64,000 nucleotides of DNA from Clostridium sardiniense (GCF_016907995.1 NZ_JAFBDA010000003.1:1-64000); one strand, 5' to 3'; shown: positions 17,255-26,864, counted from the stretch's first letter. Notes: generated by a model from the sequence alone, not told the origin. Translations and numbers: made by a program.

Positions 17255-17297
17255 CTATAGAACTTTAATATTTAGGCTGAACGCTAAAGTTCTATAG
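17255..17297 (-). repeat. Intercistronic hairpin 1 of the ula operon
   Basis: Perfect 13-base arms CTATAGAACTTTA / TAAAGTTCTATAG, 17-base loop, between ulaC and ulaA. It is followed on the transcribed strand by AGATTTAAGATAC, not a T-run. Confidence 0.75.
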
Positions 17298-17326
17298 AAA
17301 TTTTAAAACCTAAAATTAAATATTTA

Positions 17327-17761
17327 CTATACTAATTCTTTTAAATCCTCAACTGATTTCGCTTTTAAAAGTTTCTCTACCATTTCTTCGTCTGATATAA
17401 GTTCTACCATTCTTGAAAGGTTTTGTAGATGGATATTGTTATCTGTTGATGCTAATACAAAGAATAATTGTGCATCATATTCATCACCATCTCCAAACCT
17501 CACCGGTGTATTCGTTTTCATAAGGCATATAGAAGTTTTATTGACTCCTTTGCCTTCTTGTGCATGTGGTATAGCAATCTTTGGTGCAATTACTATATAA
17601 GGTCCATGCTTTTTAATACTTTCTATTATTAAATCTGAATATTCTCTTTCGATAGCTTTTTCTTCTTCTAAGGGAGCGCATGCAGCTTTCACTGCATCCT
17701 CCCAATTATCAAAGCCTTCATGAAAAGAATATCTACCTTTTTCTATCAACTCTTTTAACAT
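17327..17761 (-). CDS. ulaC: PTS ascorbate-specific EIIA
   Basis: A 144-residue EIIA of the mannitol/fructose (EIIA-Mtl) fold. The phosphohistidine is in PKIAIPHAQEGKGVN (about residue 67), and the downstream strand DAQLFFVLASTDNNIHLQNLSRM carries the second conserved His of the active site. It accepts phosphate from HPr and passes it to UlaB. The gene follows ulaG by 28 bases with a GGGAGG ribosome binding site, so ulaG and ulaC are cotranscribed. Length and motifs match E. coli UlaC closely. Confidence 0.94.
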   Translation of the reverse strand: MLKELIEKGRYSFHEGFDNWEDAVKAACAPLEEEKAIEREYSDLIIESIKKHGPYIVIAPKIAIPHAQEGKGVNKTSICLMKTNTPVRFGDGDEYDAQLFFVLASTDNNIHLQNLSRMVELISDEEMVEKLLKAKSVEDLKELV

Positions 17762-17789
17762 GTCTTTTGCCTCCCGCTGCTTTTATATT

Positions 17790-18854
17790 TTATAGGAATG
17801 AATTGTATGGTAAGTTTATATCTACTTCGAAACAATCATCAAATCCTCTTGGATAATGATACTCTCTCTTGTCCTTATCTTCTGGGAATGTGAACTTTCC
17901 TCCAACTTGCCATATAAATGGTTTAAATTTGTATTGTAACCTATGTTTTTTCATATCATATAATGCTAATATTTCATTAGTATCAGCTTGGAAGTTTGAC
18001 CATATATCATGATGGAATGGTATAACAACTTCTGTGTTTAATGATTCCGCCATTCTTAAAATATCAACTGAAGTCATTTTATCTGTAATACCTCTTGGGT
18101 TTTCTCCGTATGATCCAAGTGCTACATCAATTTTAAAATCATTTCCATGTTTTGCATAGTAATTTGAGTAATGTGAATCTCCACTATGATATAGATTTCC
18201 GCCTGGAGTCTTTATGAAGTAGTTAACTGCTTTATAATCCATATCAACAGGCATCTTACCTCTTAAATCTCCTTCTGGTGGAGCTGTGATTAATGCTGTT
18301 CTATCAAATGATTCTAATGCATGTAATTCTATATCTTTAATTTTTACTACATCTCCTGGTTTAACAACTATACATCTTTCCTTTGGAACTCCCCAGCCAA
18401 TCCACTTATCTACACAAGCTTGTGGTCCTATGAATGGAACTTCTTCTGAACAATTTTTAAGAACTGCTGCTGCAACATTTACATCTATATGATCGTTGTG
18501 ATCATGTGTTGATATTACTGCATCTATTTCTTTTATTGCAAATGGGTCTAATACAAATGGTGCAACTCTTAAGTTAGGCTGTAACTTCTTTCCTCCACAC
18601 ATTCTTGCCATTTGATGCTCTGGATTTATGTATGGATTTTTTTTTGTTTTCTTTCCACTTCCACACCAAAAATCTATACATATATTAGCGTTCCCTTGTG
18701 ATTTAAGCCATACCCCCGTACAACCAAGCCACCACATTTTAAATGTTCCAGGCTCTACTACCTCATTTTCTATTTCCTCATTTAACCAAGTTCCCCATTC
18801 TGGGAATGTATTTAAAATCCATGATTCTCTTGTTATTTCATTTACTGTACTCAT
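17790..18854 (-). CDS. ulaG: L-ascorbate-6-phosphate lactonase
   Basis: A 354-residue metallo-beta-lactamase-fold enzyme, the same length as E. coli UlaG, that opens the lactone ring of L-ascorbate 6-phosphate to give 3-keto-L-gulonate 6-phosphate. The metal site is [10 protein letters not shown] (about residues 115-124), with further ligands in the [11 protein letters not shown] and VIPFHHD segments; [15 protein letters not shown] and [11 protein letters not shown] are typical of the family. It is the first gene of the operon, 74 bases downstream of the predicted transcription start, with AGGAGG before the ATG. An inverted repeat in the leader is the likely operator. Confidence 0.95.
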   Translation of the reverse strand: MSTVNEITRESWILNTFPEWGTWLNEEIENEVVEPGTFKMWWLGCTGVWLKSQGNANICIDFWCGSGKKTKKNPYINPEHQMARMCGGKKLQPNLRVAPFVLDPFAIKEIDAVISTHDHNDHIDVNVAAAVLKNCSEEVPFIGPQACVDKWIGWGVPKERCIVVKPGDVVKIKDIELHALESFDRTALITAPPEGDLRGKMPVDMDYKAVNYFIKTPGGNLYHSGDSHYSNYYAKHGNDFKIDVALGSYGENPRGITDKMTSVDILRMAESLNTEVVIPFHHDIWSNFQADTNEILALYDMKKHRLQYKFKPFIWQVGGKFTFPEDKDKREYHYPRGFDDCFEVDINLPYNSFL

Positions 18855-18895
18855 AATATATACCTCCTACACCTTGTCCATCTTTTATGATTGTT

Positions 18896-18919
18896 TTGAA
18901 CGTTTAAAGGTTCGTTCAA
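18896..18919. promoter_or_regulatory. Candidate UlaR operator in the ula leader
   Basis: Inverted repeat TTGAACG-N10-CGTTCAA. It lies about 9 to 32 bases downstream of the predicted ula start point, where a bound repressor would block transcription. DeoR-family repressors use such half-sites, and a DeoR gene is divergently encoded. Binding is inferred. Confidence 0.55.
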
Positions 18920-18934
18920 TCATTTATTGACTTA

Positions 18935-18963
18935 ATTATATACTGTAATTGTTTTCTTTACAA
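18935..18963 (-). promoter_or_regulatory. Candidate promoter of the ula operon
   Basis: On the minus strand, TTGTAA (18958-18963), a 17-base spacer and a perfect TATAAT (18935-18940) point toward ulaG. Confidence 0.65.
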
Positions 18964-19429
18964 GTACTTTTTGATCGTTTTTTCTTAAAAATTTTTATTT
19001 TTATGTTCTTTCTGAACTATTTTATTGATTTATATACATTTTCAATATAAAATGAATATATATATATAATTTATGTTCATTTTAATTGTTCTTTTAAAAA
19101 TTAATAACAAAAATCTACTCTCTATTCTTTGTTAATTTTTAGTTCATTATATATTTAGGTTAACTATTTAAAATTATTATAAAGAAACGAATTTTAAGAT
19201 TATTATTTCTAATATTATTAATTTTTTTCACAAACAGCCTATAGGAAACTAATCAAATTTATATAATTTATTGCGTTATATAGAAGTTCTACTTAAAATT
19301 TAAAATAAAATATAATTAACTATATAAACTGTATTTTTTAATTTATAATAATTATTGGAAATAAGTAACAACAAATTAAATTCTATATGAGGCTCTAATA
19401 AGCAAATAGCTTTTAAGGAGGAAGATAAC
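18964..19429. other. Intergenic region between ula operon and its regulator
   Basis: No gene seen. The stretch is very AT-rich. Repeats related to the operator half-site GTTCA occur: an inverted pair GTTCTTTCTGAAC at 19005-19017, TGTTCAT at 19074-19080, TTGTTCTTTT at 19087-19096 and AGTTCATTA at 19141. They may be secondary sites for the DeoR regulator, or chance in AT-rich DNA. Confidence 0.4.
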
Positions 19430-20215
19430 GTGAAAAATGCAAAAGGCCTTGTCTTTAAAAGACAACAAGCCATATTAAAATATTTAAAAGAAAATAAGTT
19501 TGCTAAGACAGAAGATTTAGCAAAACTTTTAAATACTTCTAATATAACTATAAGAAGAGATTTTCAAAATTTAGAAAATGAAGGCGTTATAAAAAGACGT
19601 TACGGAGGAGCTGAACTTATAGAGGGTGCTCTAAATGAAGATCCTTATTCTAATGAAGAAAATGATGCAAGACATAAAATCAAAGAATCAATTGCTAAAA
19701 AGGCAGCAGAATTTATAGAAGATGGAGATAGTATTTTTATAAATTCAAGTTCAACTGCCATAAAGATTTTAGATTATATACAAGATAAACGAGTTGTAGT
19801 AATAACAAACAACGGAAAAATTTTAGGTATGAATCTGTCTTCTAAAGTTGAAGTAATTCTTACAGGCGGAGAAGTTTACGGAAGAAAACAATCTATGGTT
19901 GGAGACATAGCAACACAAATTATTTCAAAAATAACAGCAACAAAATGCTTTATGGGAGTGAGTGGTATAACCTCTAATTCTGGAATAAGTACTTCTGTTC
20001 TTCAAGAAACTACCGTTAATATGAAAATGCTAGAAAATTGTAATGGTCCAACATTTATATTAGCTGATAGTTCAAAAATAGGAATACATCATAATTTTTC
20101 TAGCGGTGACATAGATAAAGTAAACTATGTTATTACAGATATAAACGCTAATAAAGAAGAAGTTAAAAAATTAGAAGAAAAAGGAGTAGAAATTATTTTT
20201 TCAGAAGATAATTAA
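19430..20215 (+). CDS. DeoR-family repressor, probable ula regulator
   Basis: A 261-residue DeoR-family regulator. The N-terminal HTH is seen in KRQQAILKYLKEN, KTEDLAKLLNTSNITIRRDFQNLENEG and the wing IKRRYGGAEL; the C-terminal sugar-phosphate isomerase-like sensor contains DGDSIFINSSSTAIKIL, VVITNNGKIL, ILTGGEVYGRKQSMVG, FMGVSGI and ILADSSKIG. It starts with GTG after AAGGAGGAAG. It is divergent from the ula operon, which makes an UlaR-like repressor role likely, relieved by ascorbate 6-phosphate or a downstream sugar phosphate. The family call is firm; the target is inferred. Confidence 0.9.
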   Translation: MKNAKGLVFKRQQAILKYLKENKFAKTEDLAKLLNTSNITIRRDFQNLENEGVIKRRYGGAELIEGALNEDPYSNEENDARHKIKESIAKKAAEFIEDGDSIFINSSSTAIKILDYIQDKRVVVITNNGKILGMNLSSKVEVILTGGEVYGRKQSMVGDIATQIISKITATKCFMGVSGITSNSGISTSVLQETTVNMKMLENCNGPTFILADSSKIGIHHNFSSGDIDKVNYVITDINANKEEVKKLEEKGVEIIFSEDN

Positions 20216-20354
20216 ATCTAAAATCATGCTTCTTTTTTAATTTTACATGTATAACAATGTTTTTTATTAAAAATAAACATTACTATACTATACTTTAACT
20301 TTTATTATATTTTGTATAAAATTAAATACAACTAGAATCTTATTTTGGTAATAT

Positions 20355-20380
20355 GAAAAAACTCCGTAAGGAGTTTTTTC
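20355..20380. terminator. Bidirectional terminator
   Basis: Perfect 11-base arms GAAAAAACTCC / GGAGTTTTTTC with a GTAA tetraloop between the convergent DeoR gene and the following minus-strand gene. Confidence 0.85.
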
Positions 20381-20385
20381 TTTAT

Positions 20386-20817
20386 CTAATCATCTATATA
20401 ATTATTGATTTTAAACCTTAATCTTAATTCATCTTTTTCTTTTTTTGTAAGCTCCATATACTTATCTGCCCATAACTCTTCTTTTACTTTTCTATATTCC
20501 ATATATGAACAGTCTATTTCAGATTTAGTAATATATTCTCCATGCCAATATTCTAGTGAAAATTTACACCAAAACTTTATAAATAGTTCCTTTTTATTGT
20601 GTATTAATAGTCCTACTTTAAAACATTTTCTCTTTTTCAAATACTCATAAAATTCAATAACATTTGTTGCTACTATTTTTTCAAAAATAAAATCATCTCT
20701 AAATACAGCCTTTGACGATTTTGAGAACCCACTTATCTTTTTAAAGTCAACATTTTTTTGGAAAAGATATTCTTTTGAATAGTTATAAAGATAAATCGTA
20801 TATAAATCTAATCTCAT
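20386..20817 (-). CDS. Unknown soluble protein
   Basis: A 143-residue basic protein, rich in Lys, Tyr and Phe, with no signal peptide or membrane segment. Motifs I can see are LYTIYLYNYSKEYLFQKN, KSSKAVFRDDFIFEKI, a segment FWCKFSLEYWHGEYI, and a charged helix LTKKEKDELRLRFK. I do not recognise a family. Codon use looks like its neighbours, so there is no sign of recent transfer. The ribosome binding site is weak (TTAGGAGAAT, GGAG six bases from the ATG) but well placed. It is monocistronic and shares a terminator with the DeoR gene. Confidence 0.65.
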   Translation of the reverse strand: MRLDLYTIYLYNYSKEYLFQKNVDFKKISGFSKSSKAVFRDDFIFEKIVATNVIEFYEYLKKRKCFKVGLLIHNKKELFIKFWCKFSLEYWHGEYITKSEIDCSYMEYRKVKEELWADKYMELTKKEKDELRLRFKINNYIDD

Positions 20818-21007
20818 AAGATTCTCCTAATATAATTCCTTTGTATAATCTATTAATACATAATTCTAATTAGAATAACACTATTGTTATTTGCTCCTTA
20901 TTAAATCTAATTATTGAATATGACTATTTCTACGAACTTTATATAGTTATGTATATTTTCTTTAATTCTACTTAAACTATATTTGTATCAAACGGAGGTG
21001 TATTAAT

Positions 21008-21304
21008 ATGGCAGACGAAACAACAGGTAGATTACCTAAAAATATTAATAAGAATATCCCTACTCCTAAAGATGATGCAAAGGAAATTACAGGAGTTATT
21101 AAATATGGTAGTAGAATTGTAGGTTATGAAATTCAAAACGGTCATCAAGTGGATAAAGCAGCAGCAATTGAGATGGCTAAGAACGGTGAACTCAAAGGAG
21201 TTGCTATTAGTGTATCAGCTAAGGGTGACGAATACTTAAGAAGCCTACCTGATGATAATGAGTCAAATAACTTAAGTAATTTACCAACTATAACAATTAA
21301 ATAG
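21008..21304 (+). CDS. DUF3892-type small protein
   Basis: A 98-residue soluble protein matching the DUF3892 pattern as I know it: EITGVIKYGSRIVGYEI, then a 'VDKAAAIEMAKNGELKGV' stretch, then ISVSAKGDEYLRSLPDDNESNNLSNLP. The family is small, common in Firmicutes and of unknown role; the central part suggests a compact beta-strand and helix fold that could bind a nucleotide or nucleic acid, which is speculation. A strong GGAGGTG site precedes the ATG. It is monocistronic with a terminator-like hairpin after the stop. Confidence 0.75.
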   Translation: MADETTGRLPKNINKNIPTPKDDAKEITGVIKYGSRIVGYEIQNGHQVDKAAAIEMAKNGELKGVAISVSAKGDEYLRSLPDDNESNNLSNLPTITIK

Positions 21305-21330
21305 TAATATAAATTTAACTACACCAAAAA

Positions 21331-21361
21331 GAAGGAGATTATTTATAATCTCCTTCTTCCT
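21331..21361 (+). terminator. Terminator-like hairpin after the DUF3892 gene
   Basis: Perfect 10-base arms GAAGGAGATT / AATCTCCTTC with a 6-base loop. The following T-tract is poor (TTCCTCTAT); the complementary strand has a better one (TTTTTGG). The remaining 300 bases up to the next gene are AT-rich and show nothing else. Confidence 0.6.
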
Positions 21362-21661
21362 CTATATATTGCTATTTTATAAAACCACTTTCTATCATAT
21401 TTTACATACTAATTTTTATTATACAAAATATATTATCTGCCTAAACATATATCATTAAAAGTTCACTTATCTACTGGTAATAAAATACTAATTCTAACTG
21501 CTTTCCTTTATAATATTATAAACTTTAAAACTTTAAATTTGTACAAATTTTAAATTTTTATATAAAAAGCCTCTTTTTTGATTAATTTACACACTTTATT
21601 AAAATTTATTTAGTATACTCATAATGAAATAATTAATACATTATAGAAAGAAGGCTATAAT

Positions 21662-22258
21662 ATGAGTTTTGAAGAAGAAATCAAAGAAAATATAAAAGAG
21701 GAAGGTTTTACTGATTGTTATGAATCAGAATATCCTAATGAAGATTCTAATTCATCTTTAGATAAAATAACTGATTCTGATTTCACTAAATTTGTTGGAT
21801 TAAAAAACACAGAGCATTACTTTAATCAATGGAAAAATAATGAGAATAAAAATACCTTTTCTTCATGGAATTGGGCATCATTCTTTTTAGGTGGATACTG
21901 GCTATTATATAGAAAACTATACGCTTGGTTTGTAGGTGTAACAATAGTTGATTTTCTTGCAGTTGCAATCCTTGATAATTTTAGTCCACTTTTAGCTGGA
22001 TTAATTCCACTAATTATTATGATACTTTTAGGCATATTTGGTAACTGTATTTATATAAGACATTCTAAAAAGAAAATATTATCTTTAAAGAAATTCTTTG
22101 ATAAATATGGTGATACTGATGAAGCTTTAAAAGCTAATGGTGGTACTACTTTAGTTGCACCTTTAGTTTTATTAGCATCAGCAGGAGTTATTGCAATAAT
22201 AGTAGGTACACTTTTAACTACTTTAATATCATCTATGGCTTATAGTTTCCCATTCTAA
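21662..22258 (+). CDS. DUF2628-type membrane protein
   Basis: A 198-residue protein. The first ~60 residues are acidic and polar; the hallmark of DUF2628 follows, NWASFFLGGYWLLYRKLYAWF, then two hydrophobic segments (FLAVAILDNFSPLLAGLIPLII-type region and LVAPLVLLASAGVIAII-type region) separated by a basic amphipathic helix HSKKKILSLKKFFDKYG. Function of the family is unknown. The ATG follows AGAAAGAAGG. It is alone between terminators. The acidic N-terminal part is longer than in many DUF2628 proteins and may be an interaction tail. Confidence 0.8.
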   Translation: MSFEEEIKENIKEEGFTDCYESEYPNEDSNSSLDKITDSDFTKFVGLKNTEHYFNQWKNNENKNTFSSWNWASFFLGGYWLLYRKLYAWFVGVTIVDFLAVAILDNFSPLLAGLIPLIIMILLGIFGNCIYIRHSKKKILSLKKFFDKYGDTDEALKANGGTTLVAPLVLLASAGVIAIIVGTLLTTLISSMAYSFPF

Positions 22259-22283
22259 TCTATTAGAATAACATAACATTAAT

Positions 22284-22326
22284 AAAAAAGATAAATGATA
22301 TAAGAACATATCATTTATCTTTTTAT
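22284..22326. terminator. Bidirectional terminator
   Basis: Arms AAAAAGATAAATGATA / TATCATTTATCTTTTT with an 8-base loop, shared by the DUF2628 gene and the convergent lipoprotein gene. Confidence 0.85.
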
Positions 22327-23037
22327 TTATCTATAATTTATCTTTGTTAATTCTGGTATATGTCCTGTATCTTCTACTTTTTTATTATTATAAGTAAATG
22401 CTACACCATCTACCCATTTCCCTTTATATTTTCTTTGAAGAAAACTCTCAGTAAGTGATGTAGTTGTTATATATCCTCCTGATGATCCTTGAAAATATTT
22501 TTCAGACCATTTCTTATTTCCGCTGTCTTTAAGATTTATATATGCAATTGATTTTCCACTAACCTTTTTTATTTCCTTAACCTCTATTGTAAATGATTTA
22601 AAATTCTTTTTTGATAAAGTGCTTGCTATAGCACTTAAATTTTCTTTTATATCATCAGACTTTGTTTTAACATTTCCAATTGTTATAGTTTTATCATTTG
22701 AAACATCTACTGAATATAACGTAAATGTCTTTTCTTTTATATTAGTATCTTTATTTTGATCATTCTTCTTAGCTTCCTGATCTTTTTTTGCCTTTTCTTC
22801 AGCTTCTTTCTTTTTCTTCTCTTCTGCCTCTTTCTTAGCTTTTTCTTCCTTGGCTTTCTCTTCTGCAAGCTTTAATTCTTCTTCTTTCTTTGCTTCTTCT
22901 TCAGCCTTCTCTTTTTCTAATAATTCATTTTTAGATAGGACTTCTTGATTGCTATCATTCTTACTTTCCTTATCAGTACATCCAACCATACCAAGTACTG
23001 ATACCCCAAGTATAAAAGCAATAAATATTTTTTTCAT
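22327..23037 (-). CDS. Lipoprotein with Lys/Glu-rich coiled coil
   Basis: A 236-residue predicted lipoprotein: the signal KKIFIAFILGVSVLGMVGC ends in a lipobox with Cys20. Residues about 35-100 are a run of Lys, Glu and Ala heptads expected to form a long charged coiled coil or single helix that could hold the domain away from the membrane across the wall. The C-terminal half (from TFTLYSVDVSNDKTI) is a mixed alpha/beta domain with three or four strands that I cannot assign to a family. There is no catalytic motif. Ribosome binding site GGGAGAAA precedes the ATG. Confidence 0.8.
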   Translation of the reverse strand: MKKIFIAFILGVSVLGMVGCTDKESKNDSNQEVLSKNELLEKEKAEEEAKKEEELKLAEEKAKEEKAKKEAEEKKKKEAEEKAKKDQEAKKNDQNKDTNIKEKTFTLYSVDVSNDKTITIGNVKTKSDDIKENLSAIASTLSKKNFKSFTIEVKEIKKVSGKSIAYINLKDSGNKKWSEKYFQGSSGGYITTTSLTESFLQRKYKGKWVDGVAFTYNNKKVEDTGHIPELTKINYR

Positions 23038-23200
23038 TTATTTCTCCCTTTCCACATAATATTTACTATCAATTAATTATATGGAAATAAATAGAACTAT
23101 TCAACTACTTATATAGAATATGTTTAAACTTTAATACCATATCTTTATTATCATATTATACCTATAACAATATATTCTAATTTATCATATCATTTACTCC

Positions 23201-24145
23201 CTATTTTTGGCTCTTTATAAAATAATCTATCATTTCATCTAAACATCTTTGTGATTCAGGTAAACTTTGGTCTAACTGATATATATGCCATAGCTTTTTA
23301 TGGCTTTTATCAAAGGCAACCATCCTATATGGTATTTTGTTTTCTATAAGAGCCTTTTCAATATCAATACTCTCACAATGTACCGGATCACTTTCTACAG
23401 TTGTCATAAATGTTTTTGGAAAATCCTTCGTCATATTTTTAGCTACTGATAATTCGTTTCCTATTTCTGAATCATCAATACTTTCTGTATTTAGAAGCAT
23501 TTCAGCAAATTGTCTCATTATAGGTACTTTCATATAATGCACTTCCATATCATAGCAAGATCTAAAATCGCTTAATCCACATAGCACTCCTATTGCACGT
23601 AATTTATCTTTAAAAGAGATTGTTATATTATATTTTTCTTTATACCTGTCTCTCATCTCTTTATTTGTACATAAGGCGCCAAGTAATCCTGCAATATGAC
23701 CTCCTGCTGAATCCCCTATAATAAAAATATTATTTCTATCTCCTCCATATGTCTTTGCGTGTTTATACACCCATTCAGCACCCTTTATACAATCTTTAAT
23801 TGGTTCTGGGTGAGGCTTGTTTGATGTTAATTCATAATTTATATTAAAAACAACAAACCCTTTTCCTGAAAGTAAACTACAAAAATTTCTATATATACGC
23901 TTATCTCCAACAGCCCATCCACCACCATGATAATAAATTATAATAGGTAGTGACTTTCCTATAAATCTTGGCTTATGTATATCTAACTTACAAATATCCT
24001 TTTCTTTATCATATGGAATATCTAATCTAGATATTATATTAATCGGAACTTTGCATCTCTTATCTTTATGAGATACCAATATATCATTTATTACTCTAAA
24101 AGCTCTAAAATGAATGCTCTTTGAACATTTCTTATTTACATCCAT
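23201..24145 (-). CDS. Alpha/beta-hydrolase, hormone-sensitive-lipase-type esterase
   Basis: A 314-residue carboxylesterase-like hydrolase without signal peptide. The oxyanion motif YYHGGGWAVGD (about residues 70-80) and nucleophile motif IIGDSAGGHIAG are both intact; the acid is probably in TTVESDPVHCES and the catalytic His in FDKSHKKLWHIYQ near the C terminus. This is the HGGG/GDSAGG arrangement of the hormone-sensitive lipase group. The natural ester is unknown. It has a GAGGGAGG ribosome binding site and appears monocistronic. Confidence 0.88.
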   Translation of the reverse strand: MDVNKKCSKSIHFRAFRVINDILVSHKDKRCKVPINIISRLDIPYDKEKDICKLDIHKPRFIGKSLPIIIYYHGGGWAVGDKRIYRNFCSLLSGKGFVVFNINYELTSNKPHPEPIKDCIKGAEWVYKHAKTYGGDRNNIFIIGDSAGGHIAGLLGALCTNKEMRDRYKEKYNITISFKDKLRAIGVLCGLSDFRSCYDMEVHYMKVPIMRQFAEMLLNTESIDDSEIGNELSVAKNMTKDFPKTFMTTVESDPVHCESIDIEKALIENKIPYRMVAFDKSHKKLWHIYQLDQSLPESQRCLDEMIDYFIKSQK

Positions 24146-24359
24146 CTCTTTAACCTCCCTCTTAAAATTATTATGTTTTAAATATGAATGAGTTATTCGA
24201 TAAAATACATATTTAAAACGTTCAAAAGAGACTAACCATATTATATTTTATAGAAAACTTCTATTAAAATATTTATGATTAATCTCTCTTAAATTTATAT
24301 AAATAGATTTTATTCTCTAATAATATTATCTCTTACATAAATCTACTTGTCTTTTAAAT

Positions 24360-26864
24360 TTATATAAATAAATTTGATGTAGACTCTTCCGCTTCTCCTA
24401 AGTAGTAACCTACGCCACCAAGTTTTACACCATCTATTAACTCTTCTTCTTTTATTCCCATTACATCCATAGACATTGTGCAAGCAACTACTTCAACACC
24501 ACTATCCATTGCAGCTTCTATAAGTTCTTCTAAAGATTGAACATTTTTATTCTTCATTATTCCTCTTATCATTTTAGGACCAATACCAGCCATATTCATT
24601 TTAGATAAACTTAACTTTTTACTTCCTCTTGGCATCATTTTACCAAATACTTTTTCAATTAAATTCTTATCTGAATTAATCTTCTCATCTTTTCTTAATA
24701 TATTAAGTCCCCAGAAGGTAAAGAACATTGTAACTTTTTTACCCATTGCAGCTGCACCATTTGCTATTATAAATGATGCTATAGCTTTATCTAAATCTCC
24801 ACTAAATACAACTAATGTCTGCCCATTCTTTTCTTCTAATGTTAAATTATTATTTTTACTATCAACTGCAATTTCTTTATTTCCTTCAATACCCTTTATA
24901 ATAGATGCCTTAACTATTCCCTTATCTTTTTCTACACTTACTAAAGTATTTTTTGTCCTTTTCGTAAAGGCTTCTATATCTTTAAAGAATCCTGGATCTG
25001 AAGCTCTAACATTTAGCATTTCTCCATCTTCCATCATATCCATCATCATCTTAACTTGCATTAATGGTCCTGGACAGCATAATCCTTCCGCATCTAATTC
25101 TCTAACTTTTCTTTTTCTATTATCTTCTATTGCTATTTCCTGCTGTTGCCTGGCACAGCCTCTATCTAAGCCATTTTCATTTCCACCTTTATCACTATCA
25201 TCAAAAGTTATTTCTTTTGCTTTATATCCAAAAGTTTTATATGCTTTATATCCGCCAGATAGATTTTTAGTCTTAAAGCCATGACCTTTAAGTATTCTCT
25301 CACCAATCCAACCTCTTACTCCAACAGCACAATAAACCCATATTTCTTTATTTCTATCCAATTCATTTAATCTACTTCTTAAATTATTTAAAGGAATATG
25401 AACAGCACCTTCAATCATTCCACCTTCAACTTCAATTGGATCTCTTAAATCGACTAATATTGCTTTATCTTTATCAAAATCCTTAAGATCTTCTACAAAG
25501 AATAAATTAGTTAATCTTTTCTCTTCATTGTCTGCAATAAATCCTGCCATGTTTGCTGGTGATTTAGCTGATAAGAAAGGTGGTGCATATGCAAGCTCAA
25601 GCTCTCTTAAATCTTCCATTGTTCCCTTAAGCTTTATAACAGTAGCTATTACATCGATAAATTTATCAACACCATCTACTCCAACGCATTGAGCTCCTAG
25701 TACTTTTCCTTCTACATCATATAAAACTTTTATTGATAGTTGCTTAGCACCTGGATAATAACCAGCATGAGTCATTGGATATAGATAAACTTTTTTATAA
25801 TTAACTCCTAAATTATTAAGAGTTCTTTCATTATTTCCTGTTGATGCTGCTACTAAATCAAATACTTTTATTATTGATGTTCCAAGAGTTCCTTTATACT
25901 CTGATTTTATTCCTGAAATATTATCTGCTATTATTCTACCTTGTCTATTTGCAGGACCAGCAAGAGGAATATACGCAACCTTTCCATTTATAAAATCTGA
26001 AACTGCAACTGCATCTCCAGCAGCATATATATTTTCTATATTAGTTCTCATATTTTTATTAACTATTATATGACCTCTTTCACCAAGTTCTATTCCTGAT
26101 TTCTTTATGAAATCAGTATCTGGTATAACTCCAATTGCAGAGATTACTATATCTGCTGTTACATTTTTTCCACTATTTAATTTAACACTTATAGTATCAT
26201 TATTTTCTTCAAATGCCTCTACTCTATCATTTAGAATAATTGATACTCCATTATCATTCATTTCCATCTCTAATAATTCTGACATCTCTGAATCAAAGGG
26301 AGCTAAGATATGTGGTGCAGCTTCAATTAAGTTTACGTTAATTCCTCTATGTTTTAGATTTTCAGCTACTTCAATTCCTATAAAACCTCCACCTATTACT
26401 ATCGCATTTTTAACATGTCCACTATCAACAGCATCCTTTATTAAATCCATATCATTTATAGTTCTAAGAATATGAATCTTTTCACTATCACTTCCTGGTA
26501 ATTTTGGTGTAATTGGTTTTGCACCAGGAGCCAACACCAAATAGTCATACTCTTCTTCATATAAACCATCATTTTTTGATCTAACTTTTATTCTCTTATT
26601 TTCTGTATCAATTCCAGTAACTTCACTATTAACTCTTACATCTATCTCAAATCTATCTCTCATTTTTTCTGGACTTTGAAGTATTAGCTTTCCTCTATCT
26701 TTGATCACTTCTCCAATATGATAAGGTAATCCACAATTTGCAAATGATATGTAATCTCCCTTTTCAAAAATTATTATCTCTGCCTCTTCATCTAACCTTC
26801 TAAGTCTTGCAGCAGTAGATGCTCCACCTGCAACTCCTCCAACAATTAAAACTTTCTTTTTCAT
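24360..26864 (-). CDS. CoA-disulfide reductase fused to rhodanese, TusA and DsrE-like domains
   Basis: An 834-residue cytoplasmic multidomain sulfur protein. Residues 1-450 are a CoA-disulfide reductase-type flavoprotein: FAD motif VGGVAGGASTAARLRR, the single active cysteine in SFANCGLPYHIG, NAD motif VIGGGFIGIEVAEN, and AGDAV. Residues ~460-550 are a rhodanese with Cys in VYCAVGVRG. Residues ~590-660 are a TusA-like domain with LCCPGPLMQVK. The last ~150 residues are a DsrE/F-like domain. Each can carry a persulfide, so the chain probably reduces CoA or glutathione-type persulfides and relays sulfane sulfur. It is cotranscribed with the ArsR gene 36 bases upstream. Confidence 0.93.
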   Translation of the reverse strand: MKKKVLIVGGVAGGASTAARLRRLDEEAEIIIFEKGDYISFANCGLPYHIGEVIKDRGKLILQSPEKMRDRFEIDVRVNSEVTGIDTENKRIKVRSKNDGLYEEEYDYLVLAPGAKPITPKLPGSDSEKIHILRTINDMDLIKDAVDSGHVKNAIVIGGGFIGIEVAENLKHRGINVNLIEAAPHILAPFDSEMSELLEMEMNDNGVSIILNDRVEAFEENNDTISVKLNSGKNVTADIVISAIGVIPDTDFIKKSGIELGERGHIIVNKNMRTNIENIYAAGDAVAVSDFINGKVAYIPLAGPANRQGRIIADNISGIKSEYKGTLGTSIIKVFDLVAASTGNNERTLNNLGVNYKKVYLYPMTHAGYYPGAKQLSIKVLYDVEGKVLGAQCVGVDGVDKFIDVIATVIKLKGTMEDLRELELAYAPPFLSAKSPANMAGFIADNEEKRLTNLFFVEDLKDFDKDKAILVDLRDPIEVEGGMIEGAVHIPLNNLRSRLNELDRNKEIWVYCAVGVRGWIGERILKGHGFKTKNLSGGYKAYKTFGYKAKEITFDDSDKGGNENGLDRGCARQQQEIAIEDNRKRKVRELDAEGLCCPGPLMQVKMMMDMMEDGEMLNVRASDPGFFKDIEAFTKRTKNTLVSVEKDKGIVKASIIKGIEGNKEIAVDSKNNNLTLEEKNGQTLVVFSGDLDKAIASFIIANGAAAMGKKVTMFFTFWGLNILRKDEKINSDKNLIEKVFGKMMPRGSKKLSLSKMNMAGIGPKMIRGIMKNKNVQSLEELIEAAMDSGVEVVACTMSMDVMGIKEEELIDGVKLGGVGYYLGEAEESTSNLFI

